DNA of 64,000 nucleotides, taken from assembly GCA_024710405.1 (NCBI GenBank), contig JANJUV010000005.1:1-64000 (forward strand). The letters are read 5' to 3'. Below are positions 1 through 8,210 of this stretch, one piece after another. The notes beneath the pieces were generated by a model that worked only from the letters and a program-made list of their open reading frames with translations, was not told the origin of the DNA and ran no database searches. Origin of the DNA: Bacteroidales bacterium (GTDB lineage Bacteria > Bacteroidota > Bacteroidia > Bacteroidales > F082). Made by a program: the position numbers and the translations under genes. The first letter of the stretch is position 1. Each line of letters begins with the position of its first letter.

Positions 1-185
1 GCGAGAAAAAGAGAAAGGTTCACGCAAAGCCCGCTGCGAGAAAAACCGTTGCGCCCGTTGCGAGAAACAAAGAAAAGTTCACGCAAAGTCCTCCACGAGA
101 ATTATAACTTTGCGCCCGTTGCGAGAAAAAGAGAAAGTTTCACGCAACCCCCTCTGGTACAAAAACGGTGGCCCCCGGTGCGATA
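1..185. repeat. Left array of 60-bp degenerate tandem repeats
   Basis: About three units, with the first cut by the window edge. Each unit holds the core GCGCCCGTTGCGAGAAA followed by an AGAGAAAGTTCACGCAAAG-type segment and then CCGCCACGAGA. Cores begin at 51, 112 and (degenerate, GCCCCCGGTGCGATA) 171, a spacing of 59-61 bases. The same unit recurs at 690-872 on the other side of the GxxExxY gene, in the same orientation. The array is rich in CGAGA and short A-runs and gives open frames in several phases, which are by-products of the repeat. Its function is unknown. Confidence 0.85.
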
Positions 186-244
186 AAATTTTTTGTTTTA
201 AACATAAATAATGTACCATGCTTAAAAAAAAAAAAACGAAACTT

Positions 245-631
245 ATGAACACCAAACCAGAAAACCAAATCGCTGCTGCCATACTTGATCAGGCCTTTAA
301 AATCCATACCGAACTGGGACCTGGATTGTTAGAGTCGGTTTATGAACGTTGTCTTCAGCACGAACTTATCGAAGCAGGTTATGAAGTATTGGCACAAGTG
401 CCCGTACCTATGAATTATAAATCCATCCGGTTTGAGGCTGGGTTCCGTATCGATTTGCTGGTAAACGACAAAGTATTGGTTGAGATAAAGTCGGTGGAAG
501 CATTAGCTCCTGTTCATTACTCACAAACGTTAACCTATTTGAAAATGAAAAACCTGAAATTGGGGTTATTGATTAATTTCAACGTTAAATATTTAAAAGA
601 CGGAATCCACCGTGTGGTGAATAACTTATAA
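245..631 (+). CDS. GxxExxY family protein (PD-(D/E)XK nuclease fold)
   Basis: This 128-residue protein carries the family signature G27-L-L-E30-S-V-Y33 near the N-terminus. It also has a PD-(D/E)XK core: D70 in RIDLL, then E80 and K82 in LVEIK. Length and layout fit the GxxExxY family (PDDEXK_3), which is common in Bacteroidota, often multicopy, and has no firmly established role. The start at 245 is preferred over an upstream in-frame ATG at 218, because translation from 218 would add a lysine-rich leader read from an A-tract. The gene stands alone and is bracketed by the two 60-bp repeat arrays, so gene plus repeats may move or spread as one cassette; that is inference. No partner gene is visible. 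Nuclease activity is predicted only from the fold residues. Confidence 0.85.
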   Translation: MNTKPENQIAAAILDQAFKIHTELGPGLLESVYERCLQHELIEAGYEVLAQVPVPMNYKSIRFEAGFRIDLLVNDKVLVEIKSVEALAPVHYSQTLTYLKMKNLKLGLLINFNVKYLKDGIHRVVNNL

Positions 632-689
632 AATAAAGTAAAGATTCACAGTTTGAAATAGATTAGGGTTCACAGTTGAGATAATTACC

Positions 690-872
690 GTTGCGCCCGT
701 TGCGAGAAACAGAGAAAGGTTCACGCAAAGTCCGCCACGAGATATATAACTTCGCGCCCTTTGCGAGAAAAAAAAGAGGTTCACGCCACGTTCGCTGCGA
801 GAAAAAACCGTTGCGCCCGTTGCGAGAAAAGAAAAGAGTCTCACGCCGCGCCCGCCGCGAGAAAAAAAAAGA
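690..872. repeat. Right array of 60-bp degenerate tandem repeats
   Basis: Three consecutive units of the same repeat seen at 1-185. Cores GCGCCC[GT]TTGCGAGAAA begin at 693, 754 and 813. The second half-unit, TCACGC(A/C)(A/C)(A/C)G then CGAGA, recurs at 721, 781 and 841, exactly 60 bases apart. A shorter related duplication (ATTCACAGTTTGA and GTTCACAGTTGAG) lies just before it at about 645-680. The array ends just before the 3' end of glyS. Confidence 0.85.
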
Positions 873-902
873 AATCACCAAACCTTGATTGCAGCCTTAA
901 CC

Positions 903-2423
903 CTACTTCCTGATCTTAGCTATAATAATACCCTGCAGCTGATCTATGGCCACCCTTTCCTGCAACATGCTGTCGCGGTCGCGGATGGTGACGGTGTTGT
1001 CTTCCAGCGACTGATGGTCAACGGTAACGCAATAGGGAGTTCCGATAGCGTCGTGACGGCGGTACCGCTTGCCGATGGCGTCTTTCTCCTCGTAGTGGCA
1101 CATGAAATCCTGCTTCAGTATATCCATAATCTCGCGGGCTTTCTCGGGCAGTCCGTCCTTTTTCATCAGCGGAAGCACCGCCACCTTGTAAGGCGCCAGC
1201 ACAGCCGGCAACTTCAGCACCACACGCTCGGAGCCGTCTTCTAACTTTTCCTCGGCATAGGCATGGCTCAGCACGGCCAGAAACATCCTGTCGAGGCCGA
1301 TGGAGGTTTCCACCACATAGGGCACATAGTTTTCGTTCAGCTCGGGATCGAAATACTGCAGTTTCTTGCCGGAATATTTCTGGTGCGCGCCCAGGTCGAA
1401 GTCGGTGCGTGAATGGATGCCCTCAAGTTCCTTGAAACCAAAGGGAAACTCAAACTCGATGTCGGCAGCTGCATTGGCATAGTGGGCCAACTTGTCGTGG
1501 TCGTGGAAACGGTATTTGGCGGAGGGGATGCCCAGCGACAGATGCCAGCGGAGCCGTTCCTGTTTCCAGTATTCGAACCATTCGAGTTCTTCACCGGGTT
1601 TCACAAAAAACTGCATCTCCATCTGTTCAAACTCGCGCATACGGAAGATGAACTGCCGTGCCACGATCTCGTTGCGGAAGGCTTTGCCTGTTTGTGCAAT
1701 CCCAAACGGAATTTTCATGCGGCCGGTTTTCTGCACGTTGAGGTAGTTCACGAAGATGCCCTGTGCGGTCTCGGGCCTGAGGAATATTTCGCTGGCGCCT
1801 TCAACTGTGGAGCCCATCTGGGTGCTGAACATCAGGTTGAACTGCCGCACCTCGGTCCAGTTGCGTGAGCCGGAGACGGGACACACGATGCCCAGTTCCT
1901 CGATGAGTTTTTTGATGTCGTCCAGGTCGTTCTTTTCGAGAGAGCCAAAGAAACGGCTGCGGATGCTGTCCACCTGCTGCCTGTACTCGAGCACACGTGC
2001 GTTGGTGGCCACAAACTGCTGCTCGTCGAAGGCTTCCCCGAAGCGTTTGGCGGCTTTTTCGACCTCTTTGGCGATCTTGTCTTCTATCTTCGCCATATGG
2101 TCTTCCACCAGCACATCGGCACGGTAGCGTTTTTTGGAGTCTTTATTGTCGATGAGCGGGTCGTTGAAGGCATCCACATGGCCCGAGGCCTTCCAGATGG
2201 TGGGATGCATGAAGATGGCCGAATCGAGGCCCACGATGTTCTCGTGCTGCTGCACCATAGCCTTCCACCAGTAGGCGCGGATGTTGTTCTTGAGCTCTAC
2301 ACCATTCTGCCCGTAGTCGTACACGGCGCTGAGGCCGTCATATATCTCACTCGACTGAAACACAAACCCATACTCCTTGGCATGGGAGGTGATCTTCTTG
2401 AAAAATTCTTCCTGGTTTATCAT
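903..2423 (-). CDS. glyS: Glycine--tRNA ligase (dimeric type)
   Basis: This 506-residue class II aminoacyl-tRNA synthetase charges tRNA-Gly with glycine in the cytoplasm. The N-terminus (YGFVFQSSEIYDGL, then YDYGQNGVELKNNI) is characteristic of the homodimeric alpha2 GlyRS type used by Bacteroidota, not the alpha2-beta2 enzyme of Proteobacteria. The motif 2 region (FRNEIVARQFIFRMREFEQM) is intact, as is the C-terminal anticodon-binding part (LAPYKVAVLPL). The ATG at 2423 matches the usual family start. A good promoter sits so close upstream (-7 box at 2428-2435) that the message would have almost no leader. The gene is monocistronic as far as visible and ends beside the right repeat array. 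Confidence 0.97.
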   Translation of the reverse strand: MINQEEFFKKITSHAKEYGFVFQSSEIYDGLSAVYDYGQNGVELKNNIRAYWWKAMVQQHENIVGLDSAIFMHPTIWKASGHVDAFNDPLIDNKDSKKRYRADVLVEDHMAKIEDKIAKEVEKAAKRFGEAFDEQQFVATNARVLEYRQQVDSIRSRFFGSLEKNDLDDIKKLIEELGIVCPVSGSRNWTEVRQFNLMFSTQMGSTVEGASEIFLRPETAQGIFVNYLNVQKTGRMKIPFGIAQTGKAFRNEIVARQFIFRMREFEQMEMQFFVKPGEELEWFEYWKQERLRWHLSLGIPSAKYRFHDHDKLAHYANAAADIEFEFPFGFKELEGIHSRTDFDLGAHQKYSGKKLQYFDPELNENYVPYVVETSIGLDRMFLAVLSHAYAEEKLEDGSERVVLKLPAVLAPYKVAVLPLMKKDGLPEKAREIMDILKQDFMCHYEEKDAIGKRYRRHDAIGTPYCVTVDHQSLEDNTVTIRDRDSMLQERVAIDQLQGIIIAKIRK

Positions 2424-2427
2424 GCCG

Positions 2428-2457
2428 CAAAATTAGACAAATTAGCGTGTTGGCAAA
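2428..2457 (-). promoter_or_regulatory. Bacteroidota-type promoter for glyS
   Basis: Read on the minus strand, TTTG (2457-2454) is followed after 18 bases by TAATTTTG (2435-2428), matching TTTG-N(19-21)-TAnnTTTG. The -7 box ends only four bases before the ATG at 2423. The usual 5-8 base distance to the start of transcription would therefore put +1 at or inside the start codon. Confidence 0.55.
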
Positions 2458-2693
2458 GGGGAAGGAAGGGGATTTTTGGGAAGACAGAGGGGGCTGCGCC
2501 TTACCCGGAATCCTCGTTAAATCATATTTCTAAAACTATCAATTGTGTCCACTAAAAACCAAGTACAACCCTCTGAAAGCACCGTCAACAAAAGCTTTCG
2601 ACGCATTTTTGTGCGGTGACGATTTGAAATTGGTTGCCATGTACCGGTCAGTTTTGCTGAATTCTAAGCCGGAATTAGCCTGAATACTTTGGT

Positions 2694-5003
2694 TTAATCA
2701 GCCGGTGCCAGACTCATCTTGAACAGCAATTCGCCACCCTGGGCAAGGTCGTGGTGCGACAGCACCCATCCGTGCACCGGTTTGCCATTCCACAGAACTT
2801 CTGCGAGATAAACATTTTCGGCGCTTTGGTTTTCCGTGTTTATGGTGAGTTTCTTTCCGTTCTCCAGATGAACAACCGCTTTCTTTACCAATGGAGATCC
2901 AATGGAATAATCAGGCGAGCCGGGATTAACCGGATAAAAACCCAAACTACTGAAAATGTACCACGCACTCATTTGCCCGGCATCATCGTTGCCACACTGT
3001 CCGTCAACCGATGCACCGTACATGGTTTCCATAATCATCCGCACACGTTCCTGGGTTTTGTGGGGCTTATCCGACCAGTTGTACAGGTAAGGGATGTGGT
3101 GGCCGGGTTCGTTTCCGTGAACATAGCTTCCAATAATGCCATCGCGTGTGATGTCTTCGTGCTTTTCAATGTATTTGTCATCGAGTTCCATGCTAAACAG
3201 TTGATCCAAATGAGCACTCAGCCATTCAGGGCCTCCCATCATATCCACCATTTTTTCGGTCTGGTGCGGCACATAAAGCCCGTAATTCCACGCATTGCCT
3301 TCTATAAAGCCTTGTCCGTAGGTGTCGAGCGGGTCAAAATCATCCCTGAAACGACCATCTGACAAGCGCGGCCGCATAAAACCCGAAACACTGTCATATA
3401 CATGCCTGAAATTCATGGAACGTTGTAAAAACTCCGTTTCGGTCTTCGTGTCGCCGTTCACAGCTGCTATCTGAGCGATACACCAATCGTTGTAGGCCAG
3501 CTCGAGTGTTTTCGACACAGACGAATGGCTTTTGTCGTCGGGAACATATCCATATTGAAGATAATACCCCAAACCGTCAAAATAAGGAACATTGGCTGTG
3601 CTGACTGCCGCTTCCAGGGCGTGTTTGCGGTCAAAACCACCGGGATTCTTCACCAGTGCATCAGCAATCACTGAGCTGGCATGATAGCCGATCATACACC
3701 AGTTTTCGTTGGCATAATGGCTCCAGACGGGAAGCATATTGTGCACACTTTGGTCGTAATGTGCCAGCATACTTTTGATCATATCGTTGTTTCTGGTGGG
3801 CTGAACAAGGTTGAAGAGCGGATGCAGTGCCCTGTAGGTATCCCACAGTGAAAAAATGGTGTAATTGGTAAAGCCGTCTGATGCATAAATATTCTGATCC
3901 AGGCCCCTGTAGCTGCCGTCAACATCTTCAAAAACCACCGGACTCAGAAAACTATGGTACAATGCCGTGTAAAAAACCACCTTTTGATCATCGGTAAGGG
4001 TTTCGGCTTCAATTTTCGATAATTCCCTGTTCCACTTTTGCCGGGTTTCGTGGTGAACCCGATCGAAATCCCAATGAGGAATCTCCGTCTTCAGGTTGTT
4101 GAGTGCTCCTTGGGTACTCACGCCCGAAATAGCCATTTTGATCATCACTGCTTCACCTGCATCGGTATCAAAATTGAAATAAGCGCGCAGGTTTCGTCCT
4201 GCCATTTCAGGAAAATTCTCTTCCTGATTGAACCGGCGGTAAAAACCCTTGTAGGTTTCACGATCGTACTTACGATGCCCATATGACTTGAATGGTTTTG
4301 AAAAACTCAGCGCAAAATACACAGTACGCGTCCGCGCCCATCCGTGTGTTTGGCGGTATCCGGTTACCAAAGTATCATTTTCGACGCGGATAAACGTCCA
4401 CACGTTTTTATCGTCATGGTGATACACATTGTACACCAGATCGAGTATGATATGCGCTTCTTCACTCTCCGGAAAATGATACCGGTGAAACCCCACCCGT
4501 TCGGTGGAAGTCATTTCTGCTTGTATGTCGTAGTCCTGCAGTTCCACCTGATAATAGCCCGGTGAGGCGTGTTCGCTTTCCTTGCTGAATGTTGAATAAA
4601 AACCCTTACTGCCATCTTCGTTGTGCAGCGGATCGAGTATGAGTTTGCCTGTTGTTGGCATCACCAGAAAATCGCCCAGATCGCTGTGTCCCGTCCCGCT
4701 GAAGTTGGTGTGTGCAAAGCCAAGTATGATGCTGTCAGCGTATTGATAGCCTGCACAATACTCATAGGTTTGTGCATTATATGAACCGTCGGGATGGAAC
4801 ATCGGGACAAAATTGGTTTGCGGACTCAATTGCACCATTCCAAACGGTGCCATAGCCCCCGGGAAAACATGCCCCATTTTGCTGGTTCCGATAAAGGGAT
4901 TGACGAATGCTGCATAATCCTTTGGTTCGGTGACAGTTTCGTTTTTCTGACAGCTCAGCAGAAGAACCACGCATAAGGGAAACACGAAGCGAATCATTTT
5001 CAT
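2694..5003 (-). CDS. GH92 family alpha-mannosidase, predicted lipoprotein
   Basis: This 769-residue protein matches glycoside hydrolase family 92, exo-acting calcium-dependent alpha-mannosidases that trim mannose from N-glycans or yeast mannan. Signature segments in order are VNPFIGT near the mature N-terminus, EGNAWNYG (probable acid residue), HGNEPGHHIPYLYNW, and GNDDAGQMSAWY, whose aspartates are the likely general base region. The start at 5003 gives a lipoprotein signal peptide ending in the lipobox LLSC. A longer frame from 5081 would begin upstream of the promoter box at 5065-5072 and is rejected. No SusC/SusD pair or other glycosidase lies nearby, so this looks like an isolated glycan-trimming enzyme and not part of a full utilisation locus. 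Cell-surface or periplasmic location is inferred from the lipobox. Confidence 0.95.
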   Translation of the reverse strand: MKMIRFVFPLCVVLLLSCQKNETVTEPKDYAAFVNPFIGTSKMGHVFPGAMAPFGMVQLSPQTNFVPMFHPDGSYNAQTYEYCAGYQYADSIILGFAHTNFSGTGHSDLGDFLVMPTTGKLILDPLHNEDGSKGFYSTFSKESEHASPGYYQVELQDYDIQAEMTSTERVGFHRYHFPESEEAHIILDLVYNVYHHDDKNVWTFIRVENDTLVTGYRQTHGWARTRTVYFALSFSKPFKSYGHRKYDRETYKGFYRRFNQEENFPEMAGRNLRAYFNFDTDAGEAVMIKMAISGVSTQGALNNLKTEIPHWDFDRVHHETRQKWNRELSKIEAETLTDDQKVVFYTALYHSFLSPVVFEDVDGSYRGLDQNIYASDGFTNYTIFSLWDTYRALHPLFNLVQPTRNNDMIKSMLAHYDQSVHNMLPVWSHYANENWCMIGYHASSVIADALVKNPGGFDRKHALEAAVSTANVPYFDGLGYYLQYGYVPDDKSHSSVSKTLELAYNDWCIAQIAAVNGDTKTETEFLQRSMNFRHVYDSVSGFMRPRLSDGRFRDDFDPLDTYGQGFIEGNAWNYGLYVPHQTEKMVDMMGGPEWLSAHLDQLFSMELDDKYIEKHEDITRDGIIGSYVHGNEPGHHIPYLYNWSDKPHKTQERVRMIMETMYGASVDGQCGNDDAGQMSAWYIFSSLGFYPVNPGSPDYSIGSPLVKKAVVHLENGKKLTINTENQSAENVYLAEVLWNGKPVHGWVLSHHDLAQGGELLFKMSLAPAD

Positions 5004-5064
5004 ATCAGGAGATGTTGTTGTGGTTGATAACAAACAACAAAGCGGCAACCACCACTTTGATACG

Positions 5065-5072
5065 CAAAGATA
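5065..5072 (-). promoter_or_regulatory. -7 promoter box of the GH92 gene
   Basis: TATCTTTG on the minus strand matches TAnnTTTG. It lies 62 bases upstream of the chosen start codon (5003). No clear -33 box is seen at the expected distance. Confidence 0.45.
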
Positions 5073-5190
5073 GTGTAGCAAGTATGAATTCTATTCCTTC
5101 GTATTCGTTTAAATCCACTGTTTGCTCTGCCGGAACATTCTATGAGTAAAACAGAAACTTGCCACTTCTGTTGCGGAACCTAAAACCATC

Positions 5191-5400
5191 ATGCGGAGTA
5201 AAATAGGTGTTTTCTCCGCAAATTATGCGGAGAATAAATTCAAAACAGTCTTGTTGAATACCACAAAATGGGCAAAAATTGGTACATGTTCCCTGGAAAC
5301 AGCCTTGCGCGACATTCAGGATTTAATCGGAAAAGGAATTCTGACGAAAACAGAACAAGGCGGTCGAAGCACAAATTATGTGCTGAAATTTAGTGAGTGA
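5191..5400 (+). pseudogene. Remnant: C-terminal winged-helix part of a Fic family protein
   Basis: A 69-codon frame whose last 45 residues (TTKWAKIGTCSLETALRDIQ, then LIGKGILTKTEQGGRSTNYVL) resemble the C-terminal winged-helix domain of DUF4172/Fic proteins, where T-x-x-R-D-I/L-x-x-L and GGRST-x-Y are typical. The Fic catalytic domain (HPFxDGNGR) is absent from this window. Upstream sequence is non-coding and AT-rich, with three copies of TGCGGAG at 5192-5236. The simplest reading is a gene fragment left by deletion or partial transfer. A genuine small DNA-binding protein cannot be excluded. It sits directly before an AT-rich sensor kinase pair, in a patch that looks unlike the neighbouring chromosome. 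Confidence 0.6.
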
Positions 5401-5537
5401 TTGTCGTTAACTCTTGACACGAATTCCTGTCCGTGTATATTAAAAACGAAGCAGTAAGATTTTTCTTTAAAAGAATACTCAAACTTTCCTGCACGAAAAA
5501 ACCCCGCAATGATACAGTCCATTCAAATACAAATGGA

Positions 5538-5545
5538 TATATTTG
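5538..5545 (+). promoter_or_regulatory. -7 promoter box upstream of the sensor kinase
   Basis: TATATTTG matches TAnnTTTG; no good -33 box is seen. An inverted repeat (AATGAAT, 5 bases, ATTCATT; 5583-5601) follows in the leader and could be an operator. Confidence 0.35.
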
Positions 5546-5678
5546 CATGACTGGTGTGGGTTTTGGTTTAGTCATATCGGCAAATGAATGATTTATTCAT
5601 TAAACATAGAAAGGAGGCATTTGGTAAAAGACAGTGATTTTTTCTGCCCGTTTTTTTCGACTAAATAATCATGCAAAA

Positions 5679-6749
5679 ATGAAAAGCTTAAAATTTGAGT
5701 ATAAATTATCCCTTTTGTACCTGCTCCTTGGAGGTTTGTGGATAGTATTTTCCGACAAAGTGGTAAACTCGATAAGCAATGATATCGATTTTTTAACGGA
5801 AATACAGATGTACAAAGGATGGTTTTATGTAATTGTCACCACAATTTTGTTTTTTCTGTTCACCAGAAACCATTTGACGAAGCTGCGTGACACTGAATCA
5901 GAGCTTGAACACCACAAAAATCATCTGGAACAAATGATACACGAAAAAACGATTGATTTAGCATCGAAAAATGAGGAGCTGTTCAGAAAAAACGAAATCA
6001 TCAATCAAAAAAACAGTGAACTACAGAATACTCTTATACGACTTCAGGATACACAAAGCCATCTGCTTCAATCAGAGAAAATGGCTTCGTTAGGTGTTTT
6101 AACCGCTGGTGTAGCACACGAACTAAACAATCCGTTAAATTACATAATGGGGGCATATGTCGGTCTTCACAGGCATTATGAAGACAAAACATTTTCAGAG
6201 CATGATGAACAGGTTGGAATTCTAATAGATGCATTAAAAGTTGGCGTAGAAAGGTCAGTGTCTATCGTTGACGGATTGAATCAATTTACACGAAACAGTA
6301 ATTCATATAATGAAGATTGTAAGCTGCATGATATTATCAATAACTCCATTAATATATTGCAAAATCAATTATCGGACAATATAATAATTGATAAACAATA
6401 TGCAGATTATGATTTAATTATAAAAGGAAATGTCGGAAATTTACATCAGGTTTTTGTAAATATATTGAATAATTCCATTCAGGCAATATCAAATAGTGGT
6501 ACAATTACCATTAAAACTTCGCCCGATGATGATCATGTCTGCATCGAAATCACCGACACAGGAGAGGGTATCGAAGCGGAAAATTTAGCAAAAGTAGCTG
6601 ATCCGTTTTTTACAACAAAAGAGCCGGGAAAAGGAACGGGTTTAGGATTAGCCATTACTTATAATATTATTAAGAAACATAACGGAACTCTTGAATTTCA
6701 ATCAGAATATGGCAAAGGCACAAGCACAAAAATCACATTACCAATATAA
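5679..6749 (+). CDS. Membrane sensor histidine kinase
   Basis: This protein has 356 residues from the ATG at 5679. An alternative GTG at 5634 adds 15 residues, and the AAGGAGG at 5611-5617 is too far from either start to decide. Two membrane segments (about residues 8-25 and 46-63) flank a short extracytoplasmic loop. A long coiled coil (about 70-130) follows, then the HisKA domain with phospho-acceptor H147 in VAHELNNPLNYI. The HATPase_c domain shows NILNNSIQAI (N box), DTGEGIE (G1) and GKGTGLGLAI (G2). The small loop suggests it senses a membrane or cytoplasmic cue. It ends one base before the response regulator at 6751, so the two are almost certainly co-transcribed. Base composition is clearly more AT-rich than the flanking housekeeping genes. 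Confidence 0.93.
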   Translation: MKSLKFEYKLSLLYLLLGGLWIVFSDKVVNSISNDIDFLTEIQMYKGWFYVIVTTILFFLFTRNHLTKLRDTESELEHHKNHLEQMIHEKTIDLASKNEELFRKNEIINQKNSELQNTLIRLQDTQSHLLQSEKMASLGVLTAGVAHELNNPLNYIMGAYVGLHRHYEDKTFSEHDEQVGILIDALKVGVERSVSIVDGLNQFTRNSNSYNEDCKLHDIINNSINILQNQLSDNIIIDKQYADYDLIIKGNVGNLHQVFVNILNNSIQAISNSGTITIKTSPDDDHVCIEITDTGEGIEAENLAKVADPFFTTKEPGKGTGLGLAITYNIIKKHNGTLEFQSEYGKGTSTKITLPI

Positions 6750-6750
6750 T

Positions 6751-7116
6751 ATGTCTATGCTAAACAAAAAGAAGATTTTATATATCGACGACGAAAAAAT
6801 CAATGTGCAGCTTTTTCAGATTAATTTTTCCAGAAATTTTGAGGTTTTTATTGGTTGTAGTGGCAAAGATGGTCTGCTTCTGCTGGATAATAACCTTGAC
6901 ATCGAAGTTGTGGTCAGTGATATGAAAATGCCCGAGATGAACGGACTTGAGTTTATTGAACTGGCCAAAGAAAAATATCCGGACAAAAGATACTACATGC
7001 TGACGGGTTTTGATATTACAGACGAAATTCAGGATGCGCTGAATAATAATTTAATTCTCAAATGTTTGAAAAAGCCTTTTAACTTAAACGAGATTGAGAA
7101 AATACTAAATGAATAA
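6751..7116 (+). CDS. Single-domain response regulator (receiver only)
   Basis: This 121-residue receiver domain has the acidic pair D13-D14, phospho-acceptor D57 in VVSDMKMPEMNG, the conserved threonine in YYMLTGF, and the lysine in CLKKPF. There is no output domain. The ATG at 6751 follows the TAA of the kinase after a single base, and is chosen over a longer frame that overlaps the kinase. The expected partner is the kinase just upstream; receiver-only proteins usually act by protein contact or in a relay. The gene shares the AT-rich composition of that kinase, so the pair was probably acquired together. Confidence 0.92.
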   Translation: MSMLNKKKILYIDDEKINVQLFQINFSRNFEVFIGCSGKDGLLLLDNNLDIEVVVSDMKMPEMNGLEFIELAKEKYPDKRYYMLTGFDITDEIQDALNNNLILKCLKKPFNLNEIEKILNE

Positions 7117-7426
7117 GCTGAACACATAAACAGGAGGTTCTTTCAACCTGTCATAAACTTTGGCTGATCTAAATGCACTTATGGTTTCATGTGGGGTGTC
7201 AGGCGACTATATGTACATGAAGTTAACGCCCGGTGTGGATATGAATCGCTACTGCACGAAAGATATCCCGATAAGATTCGCCCCTTTTATCAGCAGGGAG
7301 CAACATGCACGCGTAGTACCAAAACCAAAATAATAGCTTATCTTTACATATTATTGTCAGAAACAGCTGCCAATTCAATGAATACCGGGAAGAATACGCT
7401 GAACAAACCTCCTAAAAACCAACATC
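7117..7426. other. 310-base intergenic region without a supported gene
   Basis: Between the response regulator and the NYN gene. An open frame at 7189-7446 crosses it, but it overlaps the start of the NYN gene, has no recognisable domain and has an unusual composition, so it is not called. A small hairpin (AGGTT, 5 bases, AACCT at 7135-7149) has no T-run. A -7-like box with one mismatch (TATCTTTA, about 7338-7345) might serve the NYN gene. Confidence 0.5.
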
Positions 7427-8176
7427 ATGAGCATGACCGACGATAAGCTTGCCGTTTTGATTGATGCAGACAATGTGCCTTATGCAAACGTCAAGGAAAT
7501 GATGGAGGAAATCTCGAAAAACGGAACACCGACCATCAAACGAATCTATGCTGACTGGACGAAACCAACCGTTTCGGGATGGAAAAACGTATTGCTTGAA
7601 AACGCCATCACCCCGATTCAGCAGTATAGCTACACCACCGGGAAAAACTCCAGCGACAGCGCATTGATCATTGATGCCATGGACATCCTCTATTCCGGAA
7701 AAGTAAACGGATTCTGCATTGTTTCGAGCGACAGCGATTTCACCCGATTGGCCACCCGACTCAGGGAAGCCGGAATGACAGTGATCGGTTTTGGCGAAAA
7801 GAAAACCCCTCAGCCCTTTATTTCGGCCTGTGATAAGTTCATTTATCTCGAAATCCTCAAAACCAGCAAGCCCACCAGTATAAGCATTCCGAAACAAACT
7901 TCAAAAGCGAAACAACAGGAGACGTCTATCAGCAAAGTAGATACAAAAACAATCAGCCTGATCGCCGAAAGTGTCAACGATCTGGCTGATGAAAGCGGAT
8001 GGACTTTTCTGGGCGCTCTGGGTAATTTTATCCTGAAGAAGAAACCAGATTTCGATCCCAGAAATTATGGCTTCCCAAAACTGTTACCACTTATCAGAAG
8101 CATCAATGTTTTTGATATTGATGAAAGGGAAACGGGCAACCCCAATGTAAAACACATCTACCTGAAGCATAAATAG
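7427..8176 (+). CDS. NYN-domain ribonuclease-like protein with C-terminal OST-HTH/LOTUS domain
   Basis: This protein has 249 residues. Residues 1-150 form a NYN (LabA/DUF88) domain, a PIN-like nuclease fold: VLIDADNV supplies the first acidic cluster, DSALIIDAMD the middle acidic residues, and IVSSDSDFTRLATRLREAG the third. After a polar linker (about 155-180), the C-terminal 70 residues (LIAESVNDLADESGWTFLGA, then LKKKPDFDPRNYGFPKL) match an OST-HTH/LOTUS RNA-binding domain. This NYN-LOTUS arrangement suggests an RNA-cleaving or RNA-binding enzyme. No cellular role is established for most bacterial members. The gene stands alone and converges with queA 34 bases downstream. Confidence 0.88.
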   Translation: MSMTDDKLAVLIDADNVPYANVKEMMEEISKNGTPTIKRIYADWTKPTVSGWKNVLLENAITPIQQYSYTTGKNSSDSALIIDAMDILYSGKVNGFCIVSSDSDFTRLATRLREAGMTVIGFGEKKTPQPFISACDKFIYLEILKTSKPTSISIPKQTSKAKQQETSISKVDTKTISLIAESVNDLADESGWTFLGALGNFILKKKPDFDPRNYGFPKLLPLIRSINVFDIDERETGNPNVKHIYLKHK

Positions 8177-8210
8177 TTTATTCAAGCCCCAATGCAATAC
8201 GGATCACGGC

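Noticed and set aside
1-185. Repeat array as a CRISPR
   Set aside because: The 60-base units are degenerate along their whole length, with no constant repeat and variable spacer alternation, and no cas genes are present.
626-888. Overlapping arginine-rich open frames on both strands
   Set aside because: They are translations of the 60-bp repeat in several phases, with low complexity and no independent coding signal.
885-1244. Plus-strand open frames opposite glyS
   Set aside because: Antisense shadows of a well-supported gene, with no domain or promoter.
5003-5081. Longer N-terminus of the GH92 protein
   Set aside because: It would start upstream of the -7 box and would bury the lipoprotein signal.
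5611-5617. AAGGAGG as the kinase ribosome site
   Set aside because: It lies 16 bases before the GTG at 5634 and over 60 before the ATG at 5679, too far to decide the start.
7131-7153. Hairpin after the response regulator as terminator
   Set aside because: The stem is only five pairs with no T-run.
7189-7446. 85-residue open frame before the NYN gene
   Set aside because: No recognisable domain, overlaps the real gene start in another frame, and has unusual composition.
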